A stretch of 64,000 bases of DNA from Aquidulcibacter paucihalophilus (GCA_030285985.1 CP127384.1:976001-1040000); one strand, 5' to 3'. Shown: positions 42,463-50,650, numbered from the stretch's first letter. The notes: generated by a model from the letters alone, not told the origin. Made by a program: numbers and translations.

Positions 42463-42504
42463 GCCCGGCAAAGGATGCCGGGCACCCGGCAAATCCTGCC
42501 GCGG
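42463..42504. promoter_or_regulatory. Tandem FlbD/ftr-like activator sites for flagellin 2
   Basis: Site A is a perfect dyad GCCCGGCA-N5-TGCCGGGC (42463-42483). Site B, CCCGGCAAATCCTGCCGCGG (42485-42504), follows directly. Both lie about 100 bp before the sigma-54 promoter at 42596. Confidence 0.65.
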
Positions 42505-42595
42505 CCAGGCAGAGTTTTCCGGGTCGGGAATGTGGTGAACAAGAACTAACGTAGCAAAATCAACGACAGTTGGGTTGGCATGGGTGGTCGGTCGG

Positions 42596-42611
42596 TGGCT
42601 CCGTCCTTGCT
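42596..42611 (+). promoter_or_regulatory. Sigma-54 promoter of flagellin 2
   Basis: TGGCTCCGTCCTTGCT has GG-N10-GC spacing and shares CCNGTCCTTGCT-like sequence with the flagellin 1 promoter. The ATG is 75 bp downstream. Confidence 0.8.
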
Positions 42612-42685
42612 TCATCCCGTTCGGGCAGAATGCCTCCGACAGCCAAAACGGCGTCGGTCATGTCGAAGACAAAAGGACAGCCAAA

Positions 42686-43495
42686 ATGGCTAATAGCATC
42701 AACACGAACAGCGGCGCTCTCGTTGCGCTGCAAAGCCTGAACGCCACGAGCCGCGAACTGGACACCGTCCAGAACCGCGTCAACACCGGCCTGAAGGTTT
42801 CCAGCGCCAAGGACAACGGGGCCATCTTCGCGATCGCCTCCGGACTGCGCGCTGAACAGGGTGCCCTGAACTCGGTCAAGAACTCCATCCAGCGCGGTCA
42901 GTCGGTCATCGACGTCGCCCTGGCGGCCGGTGACACCATCTCGAAGGCGCTGGAAGAACAAAAGGGTCTGGCGGTCGCCATCCAGTCGTCCGTTGCGGGT
43001 TCCGCCGCTGAAACGGCCTACCTCGCCGACTTCAACGCCCTGGGCACCGAAATCACGGCTGCGCTCGGCGGTGCAAGCTTCGACGGCGTCAACCTGTTCT
43101 CCGCCGGTTCGGCCACCAACAACCTGATCGTTCAGACGGGCACGAACAGCACCTATTCGGTGCACGCCGTGGCCGGCACGGCCACGACGGTTGCAACGGC
43201 GACGGGTGCTATCGCCCGGGCCGGTGCCACCGCCACCGCCGTCGATACCGCCATCACGGCGTTCTCCGCCAAGCTCGGCACGCTCGGCAGCAACTCCAAG
43301 TCCCTGGACCGCCAGCTGACCTTCACCAGCAAGATCCAGGACGCCCTTGAAGCCGGCGTGGGCAACCTCGTCGACGCCGATCTGGCCAAGGAAAGCGCCC
43401 GACTGACCGCTCTGCAGACCAAGCAACAGCTGGGTGTGCAGGCCCTGTCGATCGCCAACCAGTCGAGTTCAATCCTGCTCGGCCTGTTCCGCTAA
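42686..43495 (+). CDS. Flagellin (class-alpha small flagellin), copy 2
   Basis: A 269-residue flagellin of the same length as copy 1 and nearly identical in the D0/D1 ends (SARLTALQTKQQLGVQAL shared). Differences cluster in the centre (for example NLFSAGSATNNLIVQTGTNS against NIYAAGSATNNLVVQTGTAT). It is preceded by its own sigma-54 promoter and ftr-like sites and by a leader similar to that of copy 1. A tandem duplication with later exchange is likely. Multiple flagellins are typical of Caulobacterales filaments. Confidence 0.96.
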   Translation: MANSINTNSGALVALQSLNATSRELDTVQNRVNTGLKVSSAKDNGAIFAIASGLRAEQGALNSVKNSIQRGQSVIDVALAAGDTISKALEEQKGLAVAIQSSVAGSAAETAYLADFNALGTEITAALGGASFDGVNLFSAGSATNNLIVQTGTNSTYSVHAVAGTATTVATATGAIARAGATATAVDTAITAFSAKLGTLGSNSKSLDRQLTFTSKIQDALEAGVGNLVDADLAKESARLTALQTKQQLGVQALSIANQSSSILLGLFR

Positions 43496-43510
43496 GGAAC
43501 CAGGAGATGG

Positions 43511-43536
43511 AGGCGGAGCCGTGCGCGGCTCCGCCT
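43511..43536 (+). terminator. Hairpin after flagellin 2 (weak T-tract)
   Basis: Perfect 11-bp stem AGGCGGAGCCG / CGGCTCCGCCT with a TGCG loop, followed by CTGTTCC. It may stop or stabilise the flagellin 2 transcript; leaky read-through into flaG is possible. A second small stem CGTCGGC / GCCGACG (43565-43584) precedes the flaG SD. Confidence 0.6.
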
Positions 43537-43592
43537 CTGTTCCCGAGCGCTTGTGACCAGGAGACGTCGGCTTTGTCGCCGACGATCAGGAG

Positions 43593-43877
43593 ATGAATGC
43601 AGAACAAACAGTAAGAGCCGTACCGGTTCTGACAGCCGAACCATCACTGCAGTCCGGAGCTGACCGTGAAGCCAGCTCCAAAGCTGTCGCAGACGCTGAA
43701 CGCCAGGCCCGTTACCGACTGGTGATCGAGCAGGGGTCCAGCGCGGGATCCTTTGTCTACAAGACCCTGGACCGGGAAACCGGTGAGGTCGTGCGGCAGC
43801 TGCCGAGCGAGGAAGTGATGCAGATGAGGCAGCGTGATGACTATGGCGTCGGGGCGGTGATCAACACCACCGTCTGA
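43593..43877 (+). CDS. flaG: FlaG family protein
   Basis: 94 residues. The C-terminal half YRLVIEQGSSAGSFVYKTLD, then RETGEVVRQLPSEEVMQMRQ, is the FlaG signature; the N-terminal half is a variable polar region. FlaG proteins are linked to filament length or filament-cap function. An SD AGGAG directly precedes the ATG. It lies between flagellin genes. Confidence 0.9.
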   Translation: MNAEQTVRAVPVLTAEPSLQSGADREASSKAVADAERQARYRLVIEQGSSAGSFVYKTLDRETGEVVRQLPSEEVMQMRQRDDYGVGAVINTTV

Positions 43878-43934
43878 AACGCCGTCGAGATCTGACCGTC
43901 CCCGGGCCGCAGCCGCGCGCCCGGATATCTGGCG

Positions 43935-43942
43935 TTAACCAT
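43935..43942 (+). promoter_or_regulatory. CtrA-like half site upstream of flagellin 3
   Basis: TTAACCAT, 54 bp before the ATG at 43996, matches the half-site form recognised by the cell-cycle regulator CtrA in Caulobacter. No GG-N10-GC sigma-54 pattern was found here, unlike the other two flagellin genes. Confidence 0.4.
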
Positions 43943-43995
43943 ACGCACACGACTCGCCTCATAGCCTGTGCCCGAACCGTTCCAGGGCCAGAACC

Positions 43996-44820
43996 ATGTC
44001 CAACAGCGTCCACAGCAATTCCTCAGCGCTCGTTGCGCTGCAAAACCTCAACCAGATCAACGACCGGATGGCAGCGGTGCAGAACCGCGTCAGCACGGGC
44101 CTGAAGGTCGCGGGTGCCAAGGACAATTCGGCGGTCTGGGCGATCGCGCAGAACCAGCGGGCCGATCTGGGGGCCCTTGATTCCGTCAAGACCAGTCTGG
44201 ACCGGGCCACCTCGCTCGCGGATGTGACCCTGGCGGCCGGTGAGGCGATTTCCGACCTGATCATCCAGATGCGCCAGAAGGCCGTGGCGGCGTCCGATCT
44301 CTCCCAGACCGCCGAGTCCCGTGCGGCCTACAACGACGACTTCCAGAGCCTGGTCCGGTCGGTGCAGCAGTTCGCCGACAGTGCCTCGTTTGACGGGGTG
44401 AACCTGCTGGACGACTCCCTGACAGCGGCCCTGGACTTTCTGGCCAACGTCGATACCGCCGATACCATCTCGATCGATCCGCAAGACTTTACCACCGTCG
44501 GTCTCGGGCTGAGCACCCAGAACCTGCTCCTGCCGGCAGCCGCGGCCACCGCGCTCGGCGTCATCGATACGGCCCTCGCAACGGTGAACTCGGGTCTGGC
44601 CTCACTCGGTGCCCAGGCCAAGCAGATCGAGACTCACAACACCTTCGTCTCGAAGCTGATGGATTCGCTTGAAACCGGCATCGGCAAGCTGGTCGACGCT
44701 GACCTCGCGAAGGAGAGCGCCCGCCTTCAGGCCCTGCAGGTGCAGCAGCAACTCGGTGCGCAGTCGCTGTCGATCGCGAACCAGTCGCCGCAGATCATCC
44801 TGTCACTGTTCCGGAACTAG
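43996..44820 (+). CDS. Divergent flagellin, copy 3 (FljJ-like)
   Basis: 274 residues with flagellin D0/D1 ends (MSNSVHSNSSALVALQNLNQ, VSTGLKVAGAKDNSAVWAIA; LVDADLAKESARLQALQVQQ, SLSIANQSPQIILSLFRN) but a very different middle (RQKAVAASDLSQTAESRAAY, DDFQSLVRSVQQFADSASFD, FTTVGLGLSTQNLLLPAAAA). It is less related to copies 1 and 2 than they are to each other, like the minor flagellin FljJ near the hook in Caulobacter. The role is inferred from that parallel. Confidence 0.92.
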   Translation: MSNSVHSNSSALVALQNLNQINDRMAAVQNRVSTGLKVAGAKDNSAVWAIAQNQRADLGALDSVKTSLDRATSLADVTLAAGEAISDLIIQMRQKAVAASDLSQTAESRAAYNDDFQSLVRSVQQFADSASFDGVNLLDDSLTAALDFLANVDTADTISIDPQDFTTVGLGLSTQNLLLPAAAATALGVIDTALATVNSGLASLGAQAKQIETHNTFVSKLMDSLETGIGKLVDADLAKESARLQALQVQQQLGAQSLSIANQSPQIILSLFRN

Positions 44821-44933
44821 GCCGGCCGGCGCACGCCTGCGGGGCCGATCTGGACGGCGGCGCGACGCCGCCGCGTCCCGATACCGTACATTGAAAGCAA
44901 TGATTTCAAGGCGTTGACGAAGGCGGTCTTCAC
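44817..44933 (-). CDS. Possible 38-aa Arg-rich small protein, antisense to the flagellin 3 end
   Basis: A GTG-start ORF reading MKTAFVNALKSLLSMYGIGT then a poly-Arg cluster and ending RRPA. A strong SD AAGGAGGA lies 4 bp upstream on the minus strand. Its stop overlaps the flagellin 3 stop. An amphipathic helix followed by basic residues is seen. There is no family match, and it depends on the SD alone. Confidence 0.35.
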   Translation of the reverse strand: MKTAFVNALKSLLSMYGIGTRRRRAAVQIGPAGVRRPA

Positions 44934-45020
44934 AGCGTCCTCCTTATCGAGCGCGCCGATAACGGCTGCACCAGAACATTGTTCCCTGAGTCGCGGCCGG
45001 AGTCCCTCCGTAACCGGACG

Positions 45021-45035
45021 TTAAGCCGTCGTTAC
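45021..45035 (+). promoter_or_regulatory. CtrA-like box upstream of the FlaEY-like gene
   Basis: TTAA-N7-TTAC, one base short of the CtrA consensus TTAA-N7-TTAAC, centred 42 bp before the GTG at 45070. Prediction only. Confidence 0.4.
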
Positions 45036-45069
45036 GGTTGAGCCCCCATAGTCGTCGCGGGAGTTCGCC

Positions 45070-47778
45070 GTGATCAACAACAGCTATCTGCTCGGTCTGT
45101 ACGGAGCCTCCGCGGCAGACACGGCCGCGTTCAGCGGCGCGTCCACCGCGAGGACAGTGAAGACCCAGCCGACCCCGCCATGGGACGTCAGCGTCAAGCC
45201 GTCCAAGCCGGATTCCGTCGTGCGGTCCGCGCTCTCCGCCCGACAGCTGATCACGGTCGATTCCAGTCGTCTCGATGTTCCGGGCGCGTCTTCCGACTAT
45301 CGAAAACTGTTCGCCCTCTACCAGGGTCTGACCTCACTGACCGCCCTTGCTACGCGGGTGGACCAGACCGGTGTTGGCGAGGGAGAGCTGGCCCGGATCC
45401 GCGAGCGGTTTGCTTCCGGAATCTCGGAGGTCGGCGCCTATCTGCAGACGGCCGGTTTCGAAGATGTCCGCATGGTCCAGGGTGTTTCGTCCACGACGGC
45501 GAAGACGTCTGCGGGCGTGGCGCGCGACGCGACGCGGATCGTGACACGACCGGTCCACGACGGCGACCTCGCCTCCTCGGTGCCGAACCTCGAGGGGCCC
45601 GTCGTGTTCGACATCACGATCGGAACCGTCGGCGGGGACGTCACCGTCCCGATCGACCTCGCCGGGATGGGGGCCCAGACCCGTACGCTCGATAACGTCA
45701 TCACCTTCGTCAATGACAGGCTGACTGACGCCGGGGTCGCCACGCGGCTGGGCCGGGAAAAGGTCAATGGCGCGCCCCGCACGATCCAGCTCGGCTCCAA
45801 GACCATCACCCTGCCGGCACAGGCGGATCAGTGGGGGCTGGTGCTGCAGGGCACGAGCGCCGAAACGGTTCGCTTCACCGCGCCGCAGACGTCAGATGCG
45901 GTCTATGTGGTCCAGGCTGCCGGCAGCGCGGGCGGGAACGAACTTCTGAAATTCCAGAGCGACGGCGGTGCCGCGCCAGAGCCGCTGCAGCCGTCCGGCC
46001 AGACGGGCTGGGTGGCGGGGCGGGCCTCCCAAACGGCCTTGCCCAAGGGGGTGGAGACGGTTCGAGCCAGCGCCACCGCATCCGACGGGTCGCTGTGGAT
46101 CGTCGCTGATATCGAGGCGGCTCCGGGCTCCCAGCCGCTCAAGGGCGAGCGTGATATGGCGCTCATGAAGCTTGATCCGTCGGGACGTGTCGTGGCCACG
46201 CGGATGCTCGGGGCGGCGGACGAGGCGAGCGGCTATGCGATCGCCATCGCCGCGGATGGACGGGTCGCCGTGGCCGGGTCGGTCACCGGCGGACTCGAAC
46301 CGGGCGCGCGGGTGGTTGACGCCAATGTGTCGGACAGTTTCGTCACTGTGTTCGACGCGGCCGGAGAGGAGCTGTGGACCCAGCGGCGCGGGGCCCGGGC
46401 GGCGGACGAGGCCACGGCTGTCTCGTTCGGGGCCGACGGCAGGGTCTATGTCGCCGGGCGCTCGAAATCAGCGATGCCGGGCGCGTCAGGAATCGGCGGG
46501 TGGGACGGCTATCTGCAGGGCTTTTCGGCGACCCAGGCGCACAGCCTTGCGCCCTTCACAGCCTCGCCCGTGTCGATCAGCCAGTTCGGAACGGCCGGCG
46601 ACGACAGCGTCAAGGCCATGACGGTCGAGGGCTCGTCGATCTATACGGCGGGGGTCGAGAACGGTCGGGTCGTCGTGCGTCATTATACGCCGGACCTCGA
46701 CGGAGCTCCGAGCCTGGCCGGGGTCCGGGATCTGGGAGCCGCCAGCGGCGATGTGACCGGGATCGCCGTCTCCGCCGGCCGGGTTGTCCTGACCGGAACG
46801 ACCCGCAACCCCGCCCTCGACATCGCGACGGTGAACACGGCCCATTCAGGCAGTTCGGACGCCTATGTCGCGGTGCTGGAGGCCGACCTTTCACCGGCGG
46901 CCGCGGACCGGCTGACCTATTTCGGCGGTGCCGGCGACGACAGCGTCGCGGATATGAAGGTGCACGGCGGCAAGGTCTGGATCACGGGCACTGCCGACCG
47001 ACCGGCCGGGGCCCCGGAGACGGATCCGAGGGAGGGCTATCTCACCCGGCTCGACCCGTTGACCGGGGCGGTCGAATGGACCCGCACCTGGTCGGGGGCG
47101 GACCAGCAGGCATCGCCTCTGAGCCTCGCCGTGGCGAGCGGGGGAGCCAGCGTGCTGGACCGTCTGGGCCTGCCCCAGGGGCTGGTTTCGATGGGAGATT
47201 CCAAGACCCTGACGGCGGCGACGGCGTTGCGGCCGGGCGACCGCTTCTATCTGTCGCCCGCCGATGGCAGCCGACGCCGGGCGGTCACCATCGAGGCCGC
47301 GGACACCTTGCAGACGTTGGCGCGCAAGATCGAACAGGCCTCCTCCGGCCAGCTGAAGGTCACCGTCGTCACCGATCCGCTCAAGACCGGAGAGCTTGAG
47401 GAGCAGAACAGCGGACGGATGCAGAGGCTGTCCATCGTGCCGCGCGACGGACGGGCCGGCGCTATCCTGACCAGCGGGGAAACGGGCCGTGATGCCCTCG
47501 CCGCCCTCGGCCTGTCGCCCGGGATCGTCAGTCCCACGTCGAAGGCGGGCGGTCCCAAGACTTTCGCCATGGCGCTGCCTACGACGCTGTCGCTGACCGG
47601 AGCCGACCAGATCAAATCCTCGGTCGAGGCGCTCAGAGCCGCCGTCAGGGTGGTCCGGGACGCTTACAAGGCGCTGGCTCCCGGTGCCAACAAGCCGGCC
47701 GTCACGGGTGCGGCTCCCGCCTATCTGACGGCGCAGCTGGCCAACTACCAGGCGGCGCTCGCCCGCCTCGGCGGATAG
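45070..47778 (+). CDS. flaEY: Large FlaEY-like flagellin-associated protein with beta-propeller repeats
   Basis: 902 residues from a GTG start. The N-terminal 250 residues have hook/flagellin-like segments (MINNSYLLGLYGASAADTAA, FSSG-type helical parts). The middle (about 330-680) holds SBBP-type repeats: DMALMKLDPSGRVVATRMLG, SFVTVFDAAGEELWTQRRGA, YFGGAGDDSVADMKVHGGKV with recurrent D-G-x-x-Y/V-A-G. The C-terminal part (DRFYLSPADGSRRRAVTIEA; TLQTLARKIEQASSGQLKVT) resembles hook-associated domains. A protein of this kind, FlaEY, sits beside the flagellins of Caulobacter and affects flagellin synthesis or assembly; I assign it by context and memory. Confidence 0.62.
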   Translation: MINNSYLLGLYGASAADTAAFSGASTARTVKTQPTPPWDVSVKPSKPDSVVRSALSARQLITVDSSRLDVPGASSDYRKLFALYQGLTSLTALATRVDQTGVGEGELARIRERFASGISEVGAYLQTAGFEDVRMVQGVSSTTAKTSAGVARDATRIVTRPVHDGDLASSVPNLEGPVVFDITIGTVGGDVTVPIDLAGMGAQTRTLDNVITFVNDRLTDAGVATRLGREKVNGAPRTIQLGSKTITLPAQADQWGLVLQGTSAETVRFTAPQTSDAVYVVQAAGSAGGNELLKFQSDGGAAPEPLQPSGQTGWVAGRASQTALPKGVETVRASATASDGSLWIVADIEAAPGSQPLKGERDMALMKLDPSGRVVATRMLGAADEASGYAIAIAADGRVAVAGSVTGGLEPGARVVDANVSDSFVTVFDAAGEELWTQRRGARAADEATAVSFGADGRVYVAGRSKSAMPGASGIGGWDGYLQGFSATQAHSLAPFTASPVSISQFGTAGDDSVKAMTVEGSSIYTAGVENGRVVVRHYTPDLDGAPSLAGVRDLGAASGDVTGIAVSAGRVVLTGTTRNPALDIATVNTAHSGSSDAYVAVLEADLSPAAADRLTYFGGAGDDSVADMKVHGGKVWITGTADRPAGAPETDPREGYLTRLDPLTGAVEWTRTWSGADQQASPLSLAVASGGASVLDRLGLPQGLVSMGDSKTLTAATALRPGDRFYLSPADGSRRRAVTIEAADTLQTLARKIEQASSGQLKVTVVTDPLKTGELEEQNSGRMQRLSIVPRDGRAGAILTSGETGRDALAALGLSPGIVSPTSKAGGPKTFAMALPTTLSLTGADQIKSSVEALRAAVRVVRDAYKALAPGANKPAVTGAAPAYLTAQLANYQAALARLGG

Positions 47779-47853
47779 AGCTTCACCGACGAAGAGCGTT
47801 GACGCGGAAGGGCGGGGCGGGGTTATTGGAGGCTCCATCCGCGCGAGCCCTTC

Positions 47854-48519
47854 ATGCCCCAGGACAATCGTCTTCTCATCGCCATCGGCGCCGGCCTGGC
47901 GGTTGTCGCGGCCGTCGTGATCGCCCTGATCTTCAGCGCCGGCCGGGAGCGCAATCCCGCACCCCCGCCCGCCGCGCAGGGCGGGCTGACGGTCGATGTG
48001 GCCGATGCCCCTGAACTGAACACCACGCGCGAACTGCGCTGCTTCGTCGACGGCCAGTATATCGGCTTGGCGACCCTGTCCGACTGCGCACGGCGCAACG
48101 GGGTCGCCACGGACGCGCTCGACGTCGGTATCGACGAGACCGGCGCCCTGGCCGCCGCGCCGACCGCCGCCTTTGCCCCGCCGCCCAGCGCGCCGCCCAT
48201 CGAACTGACCGAGGCGGAACAGCCGCCGCTCACCGAGCCGCAGCCGGATGAACCGTCGGTCCAGCCGGCGTCGGGCTCGGCCTGCCTGCGGCACACGGGG
48301 TCGGACTGGCGTTCGCTGTCGGGCAATATGAGCCTGAACGCCTGCGTCCAGGCGCTGTATTCGGGCACCTGCGTGCGGCCGGGCGAGGCGCTGTACGGCC
48401 GTTGGGGCGACGTGACGCTGAGGCTGGTGCCGCGTCGGGTCGAGCAGTCGAACGACAACAGCCGCTTCCGCACGCTGGCGGAACAGGATCGAAGCTGCAC
48501 ATTCCCGGGACTGCGCTGA
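47854..48519 (+). CDS. Membrane-anchored hypothetical protein with Pro-rich linker
   Basis: 221 residues: N-terminal TM helix (LLIAIGAGLAVVAAVVIALI, about 7-26), a short domain with paired cysteines (ELRCFVDGQYIGLATLSDCARRNGVA), a Pro/Glu-rich linker (about 105-140) and a second Cys-containing domain (ACLRHTGSDWRSLSGNMSLN; GTCVRPGEALYGRWGDVTLR). The topology predicts a periplasmic part with disulfides. The function is unknown. Its stop overlaps the lipoprotein gene start (TGATG). Confidence 0.75.
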   Translation: MPQDNRLLIAIGAGLAVVAAVVIALIFSAGRERNPAPPPAAQGGLTVDVADAPELNTTRELRCFVDGQYIGLATLSDCARRNGVATDALDVGIDETGALAAAPTAAFAPPPSAPPIELTEAEQPPLTEPQPDEPSVQPASGSACLRHTGSDWRSLSGNMSLNACVQALYSGTCVRPGEALYGRWGDVTLRLVPRRVEQSNDNSRFRTLAEQDRSCTFPGLR

Positions 48520-48968
48520 TGAAATATCTCGCCATCACCGCCTTCGCTGTCGGCGCCCTGTCGCTGGCGGGCTGCGAAAAGGCCGTCGAGGCTCCGTTCG
48601 ACCGGGGCGTCTGCTACGCCGTCGAGGTCGGGGCCGAGGGCGAGGCGCCGCGGTTCAACAAGGTGGCCGACAACCAGCCCCAGATCGAGTTCTGCGCCGC
48701 GCGGCTGGAAGAGGTGCGCCTGCGCTTCCTGCGCATGGGCGGGTCGCGGCAGGAGATTACCGGGTCCTACCAGGGCCAGTTCATCTTCATCGACCGTGGC
48801 GGTGTCTGGCTGTCCCAGACGCTGGACGGCGGACGGTTCAACGCCATGGCCCGGACCGGGGACGGCCGCCTGGCCATGCCGGGTGCCATCCAGCGGGCCA
48901 TCGACGGCACGCCGATCGCCGTGTCTGCCAATGACGCGCCGGATCCGACCGCGCCGCCCGCGCCCTAG
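48519..48968 (+). CDS. Small hypothetical lipoprotein
   Basis: 149 residues. Lipoprotein signal MKYLAITAFAVGALSLAGC with lipobox L-A-G-C, then a domain with GVCYAVEVGAEGEAPRFNKV, IEFCAARLEEVRLRFLRMGG and QGQFIFIDRGGVWLSQTLDG, ending in a Pro/Ala tail. I do not recognise the family. It is translationally coupled to the preceding membrane-anchored protein, so the two probably form an envelope pair. Confidence 0.78.
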   Translation: MKYLAITAFAVGALSLAGCEKAVEAPFDRGVCYAVEVGAEGEAPRFNKVADNQPQIEFCAARLEEVRLRFLRMGGSRQEITGSYQGQFIFIDRGGVWLSQTLDGGRFNAMARTGDGRLAMPGAIQRAIDGTPIAVSANDAPDPTAPPAP

Positions 48969-48976
48969 ACGAAACA

Positions 48977-48991
48977 GAACAAACGTGGAAC
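48977..48991. promoter_or_regulatory. LexA (SOS) box upstream of ssb
   Basis: GAAC-AAACGTG-GAAC, the reverse complement form of the alphaproteobacterial LexA consensus GTTC-N7-GTTC, 128 bp before the ssb ATG. Confidence 0.65.
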
Positions 48992-49118
48992 AAGCAATCT
49001 GTGGATTGCGCCACAAAGCGGGCGCGCGCCTGTCGAAAGCGCGCTAGGCCCGGATGACAGGCAATCGGCACCGAACAGCGCGAAGCGCGGCGGGCCAGAA
49101 CGAAGAAGGAGCTCGGCG

Positions 49119-49598
49119 ATGGCGGGCAGCGTCAACAAGGTCATTCTGGTCGGCAACCTGGGCAAGGACCCGGAAATCCGCACGCTCAACTCGGGTGAGC
49201 GGGTGGCCAACCTGTCCATCGCCACCTCCGAGCAGTGGCGCGACAAGGCCACCGGCGAGCGCAAGGAAAAGACCGAGTGGCACCGGGTGGTCATCTTCAA
49301 CGAGAACATCGTCAAGGTGGCCGAGAACTATCTGAAGAAGGGCTCGACCGTTTACATCGAGGGCTCGATCCAGACCCGGAAATACGAGCAGGCGGGCGTT
49401 GAGAAATACACCACCGAGATCGTGCTGCAGAAATTCCGCGGTGAACTGACCATGCTGGGCGGTCGTAGCGACAGCGCCGGCGGCGGTGGCCCGCGCGGCG
49501 GGGACGACGACTATTCGTCGGGCTTCTCGACCGGCGGGGCCAACAAGCCCAGCGGTCCCAAGGAAAGCTACGACCTGAACGACGACATTCCGTTCTAG
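49119..49598 (+). CDS. ssb: Single-stranded DNA-binding protein
   Basis: A 159-residue OB-fold protein: [53 protein letters not shown] and [17 protein letters not shown]. It is followed by a Gly/Ser-rich flexible linker and the acidic tip YDLNDDIPF that binds partner proteins. It coats ssDNA in replication, repair and recombination. A LexA box upstream indicates SOS induction. Confidence 0.97.
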   Translation: MAGSVNKVILVGNLGKDPEIRTLNSGERVANLSIATSEQWRDKATGERKEKTEWHRVVIFNENIVKVAENYLKKGSTVYIEGSIQTRKYEQAGVEKYTTEIVLQKFRGELTMLGGRSDSAGGGGPRGGDDDYSSGFSTGGANKPSGPKESYDLNDDIPF

Positions 49599-49681
49599 GT
49601 CAGCCGACGCGCCACAGTCCGAAATGCAATGTGTCGCCGTACGCGCTCGCGTGCGGCGGCCGTGCGCGTTAAGCCGGGCGG

Positions 49682-50587
49682 GTGATCACACCTGACAAGC
49701 CGCACAGCCCGCTCTCGCCCGTCGAGATCCTCGCCATCATCGCGGTGGTGGTGATCTGGGGTGTGAACAATGCGGCGGCCAAACTGGCCACAGAAACCCT
49801 GCCGCCATTGCTGACCGGTGCCCTTCGATTCGGCATTGCGGCGGCCTGTCTGGTTCCGTTCGTGCGGCGGCCGTTTCCGAACTGGAAGAGCCTGCTGATC
49901 ATCACGGGCATTGGCGGACCGGTCCATTACGGCCTGATCTACCTCGCCTACTGGCTGGCGAAGGACGTCAGCCCCGTGTCCGTGGCTTCCCAGCTGTGGG
50001 TGCCGTTCACGGCCCTGTTCGCCTTTCTGCTGCTCCGGGAGCGGCTGTCGCGCATTGCGCTGACGGGCGTGGCCGTCGCCTTCCTCGGCGTCGCCTGGAT
50101 GACCCTTGATCCCCACGCCCTGCTGGACTGGAAGGCGATCCTGGTCGGGACCGGCGCGGCCTGCGCCTGGGCGCTGACGACGGTCGTGGCGCGACGGACG
50201 ACCTCGATCCCGCCGCTCAAGATGCAGGGACTGCTGGCATTGGTCACCCTGCCCACCCTGGCCTTCGCTTCAGCCGTGTTTGAACAGGGCCAGTGGGCCG
50301 CGGTCCAGAAGGCCGACGCGCTGGTCTGGGCGTGCGTGATCTGGGCCGGGCTGGTGTCGTCGGTACTGGCCACGACGCTGGTGTTCTGGCTGGTGCAGAA
50401 GCGGGAGGCGGGGCGGGTGACGCCCTATCTGCTGGCGACGCCCGTGGTGTCGATCCTGATCGGCTGGGGGTTCATGGGCGATGTGCTGACGCCGCAGATC
50501 CTGGCCGGGGCGGCCCTGACCATGGGGGGCGTCGCCATCGTCGCCCTGGCCGAACGCGGTCTGAGAGCCGGCGCCGCCAAGGGCTGA
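49682..50587 (+). CDS. EamA/DMT family transporter
   Basis: A 301-residue inner-membrane protein with about ten TM helices in two EamA halves: VEILAIIAVVVIWGVNNAAA in the first; LVSSVLATTLVFWLVQKREA and PYLLATPVVSILIGWGFMGD with the final ILAGAALTMGGVAIVALAER in the second. It is related to drug/metabolite exporters; RhaT-like or amino-acid exporters are in the same group. The substrate is not predictable. The GTG at 49682 was chosen. Confidence 0.93.
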   Translation: MITPDKPHSPLSPVEILAIIAVVVIWGVNNAAAKLATETLPPLLTGALRFGIAAACLVPFVRRPFPNWKSLLIITGIGGPVHYGLIYLAYWLAKDVSPVSVASQLWVPFTALFAFLLLRERLSRIALTGVAVAFLGVAWMTLDPHALLDWKAILVGTGAACAWALTTVVARRTTSIPPLKMQGLLALVTLPTLAFASAVFEQGQWAAVQKADALVWACVIWAGLVSSVLATTLVFWLVQKREAGRVTPYLLATPVVSILIGWGFMGDVLTPQILAGAALTMGGVAIVALAERGLRAGAAKG

Positions 50588-50650
50588 TCCCCGCTTGCGG
50601 GGCCGCGGTCACAGGGCTCCGCCCTGTCGATCCGAAGCGGCCATGAAAAA

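Noticed and set aside
43878..43995. A sigma-54 promoter before flagellin 3 (TGGCGTTAACCATACGC)
   Set aside because: GG and GC are separated by 12, not 10 bp, and the -12 TTGC is absent.
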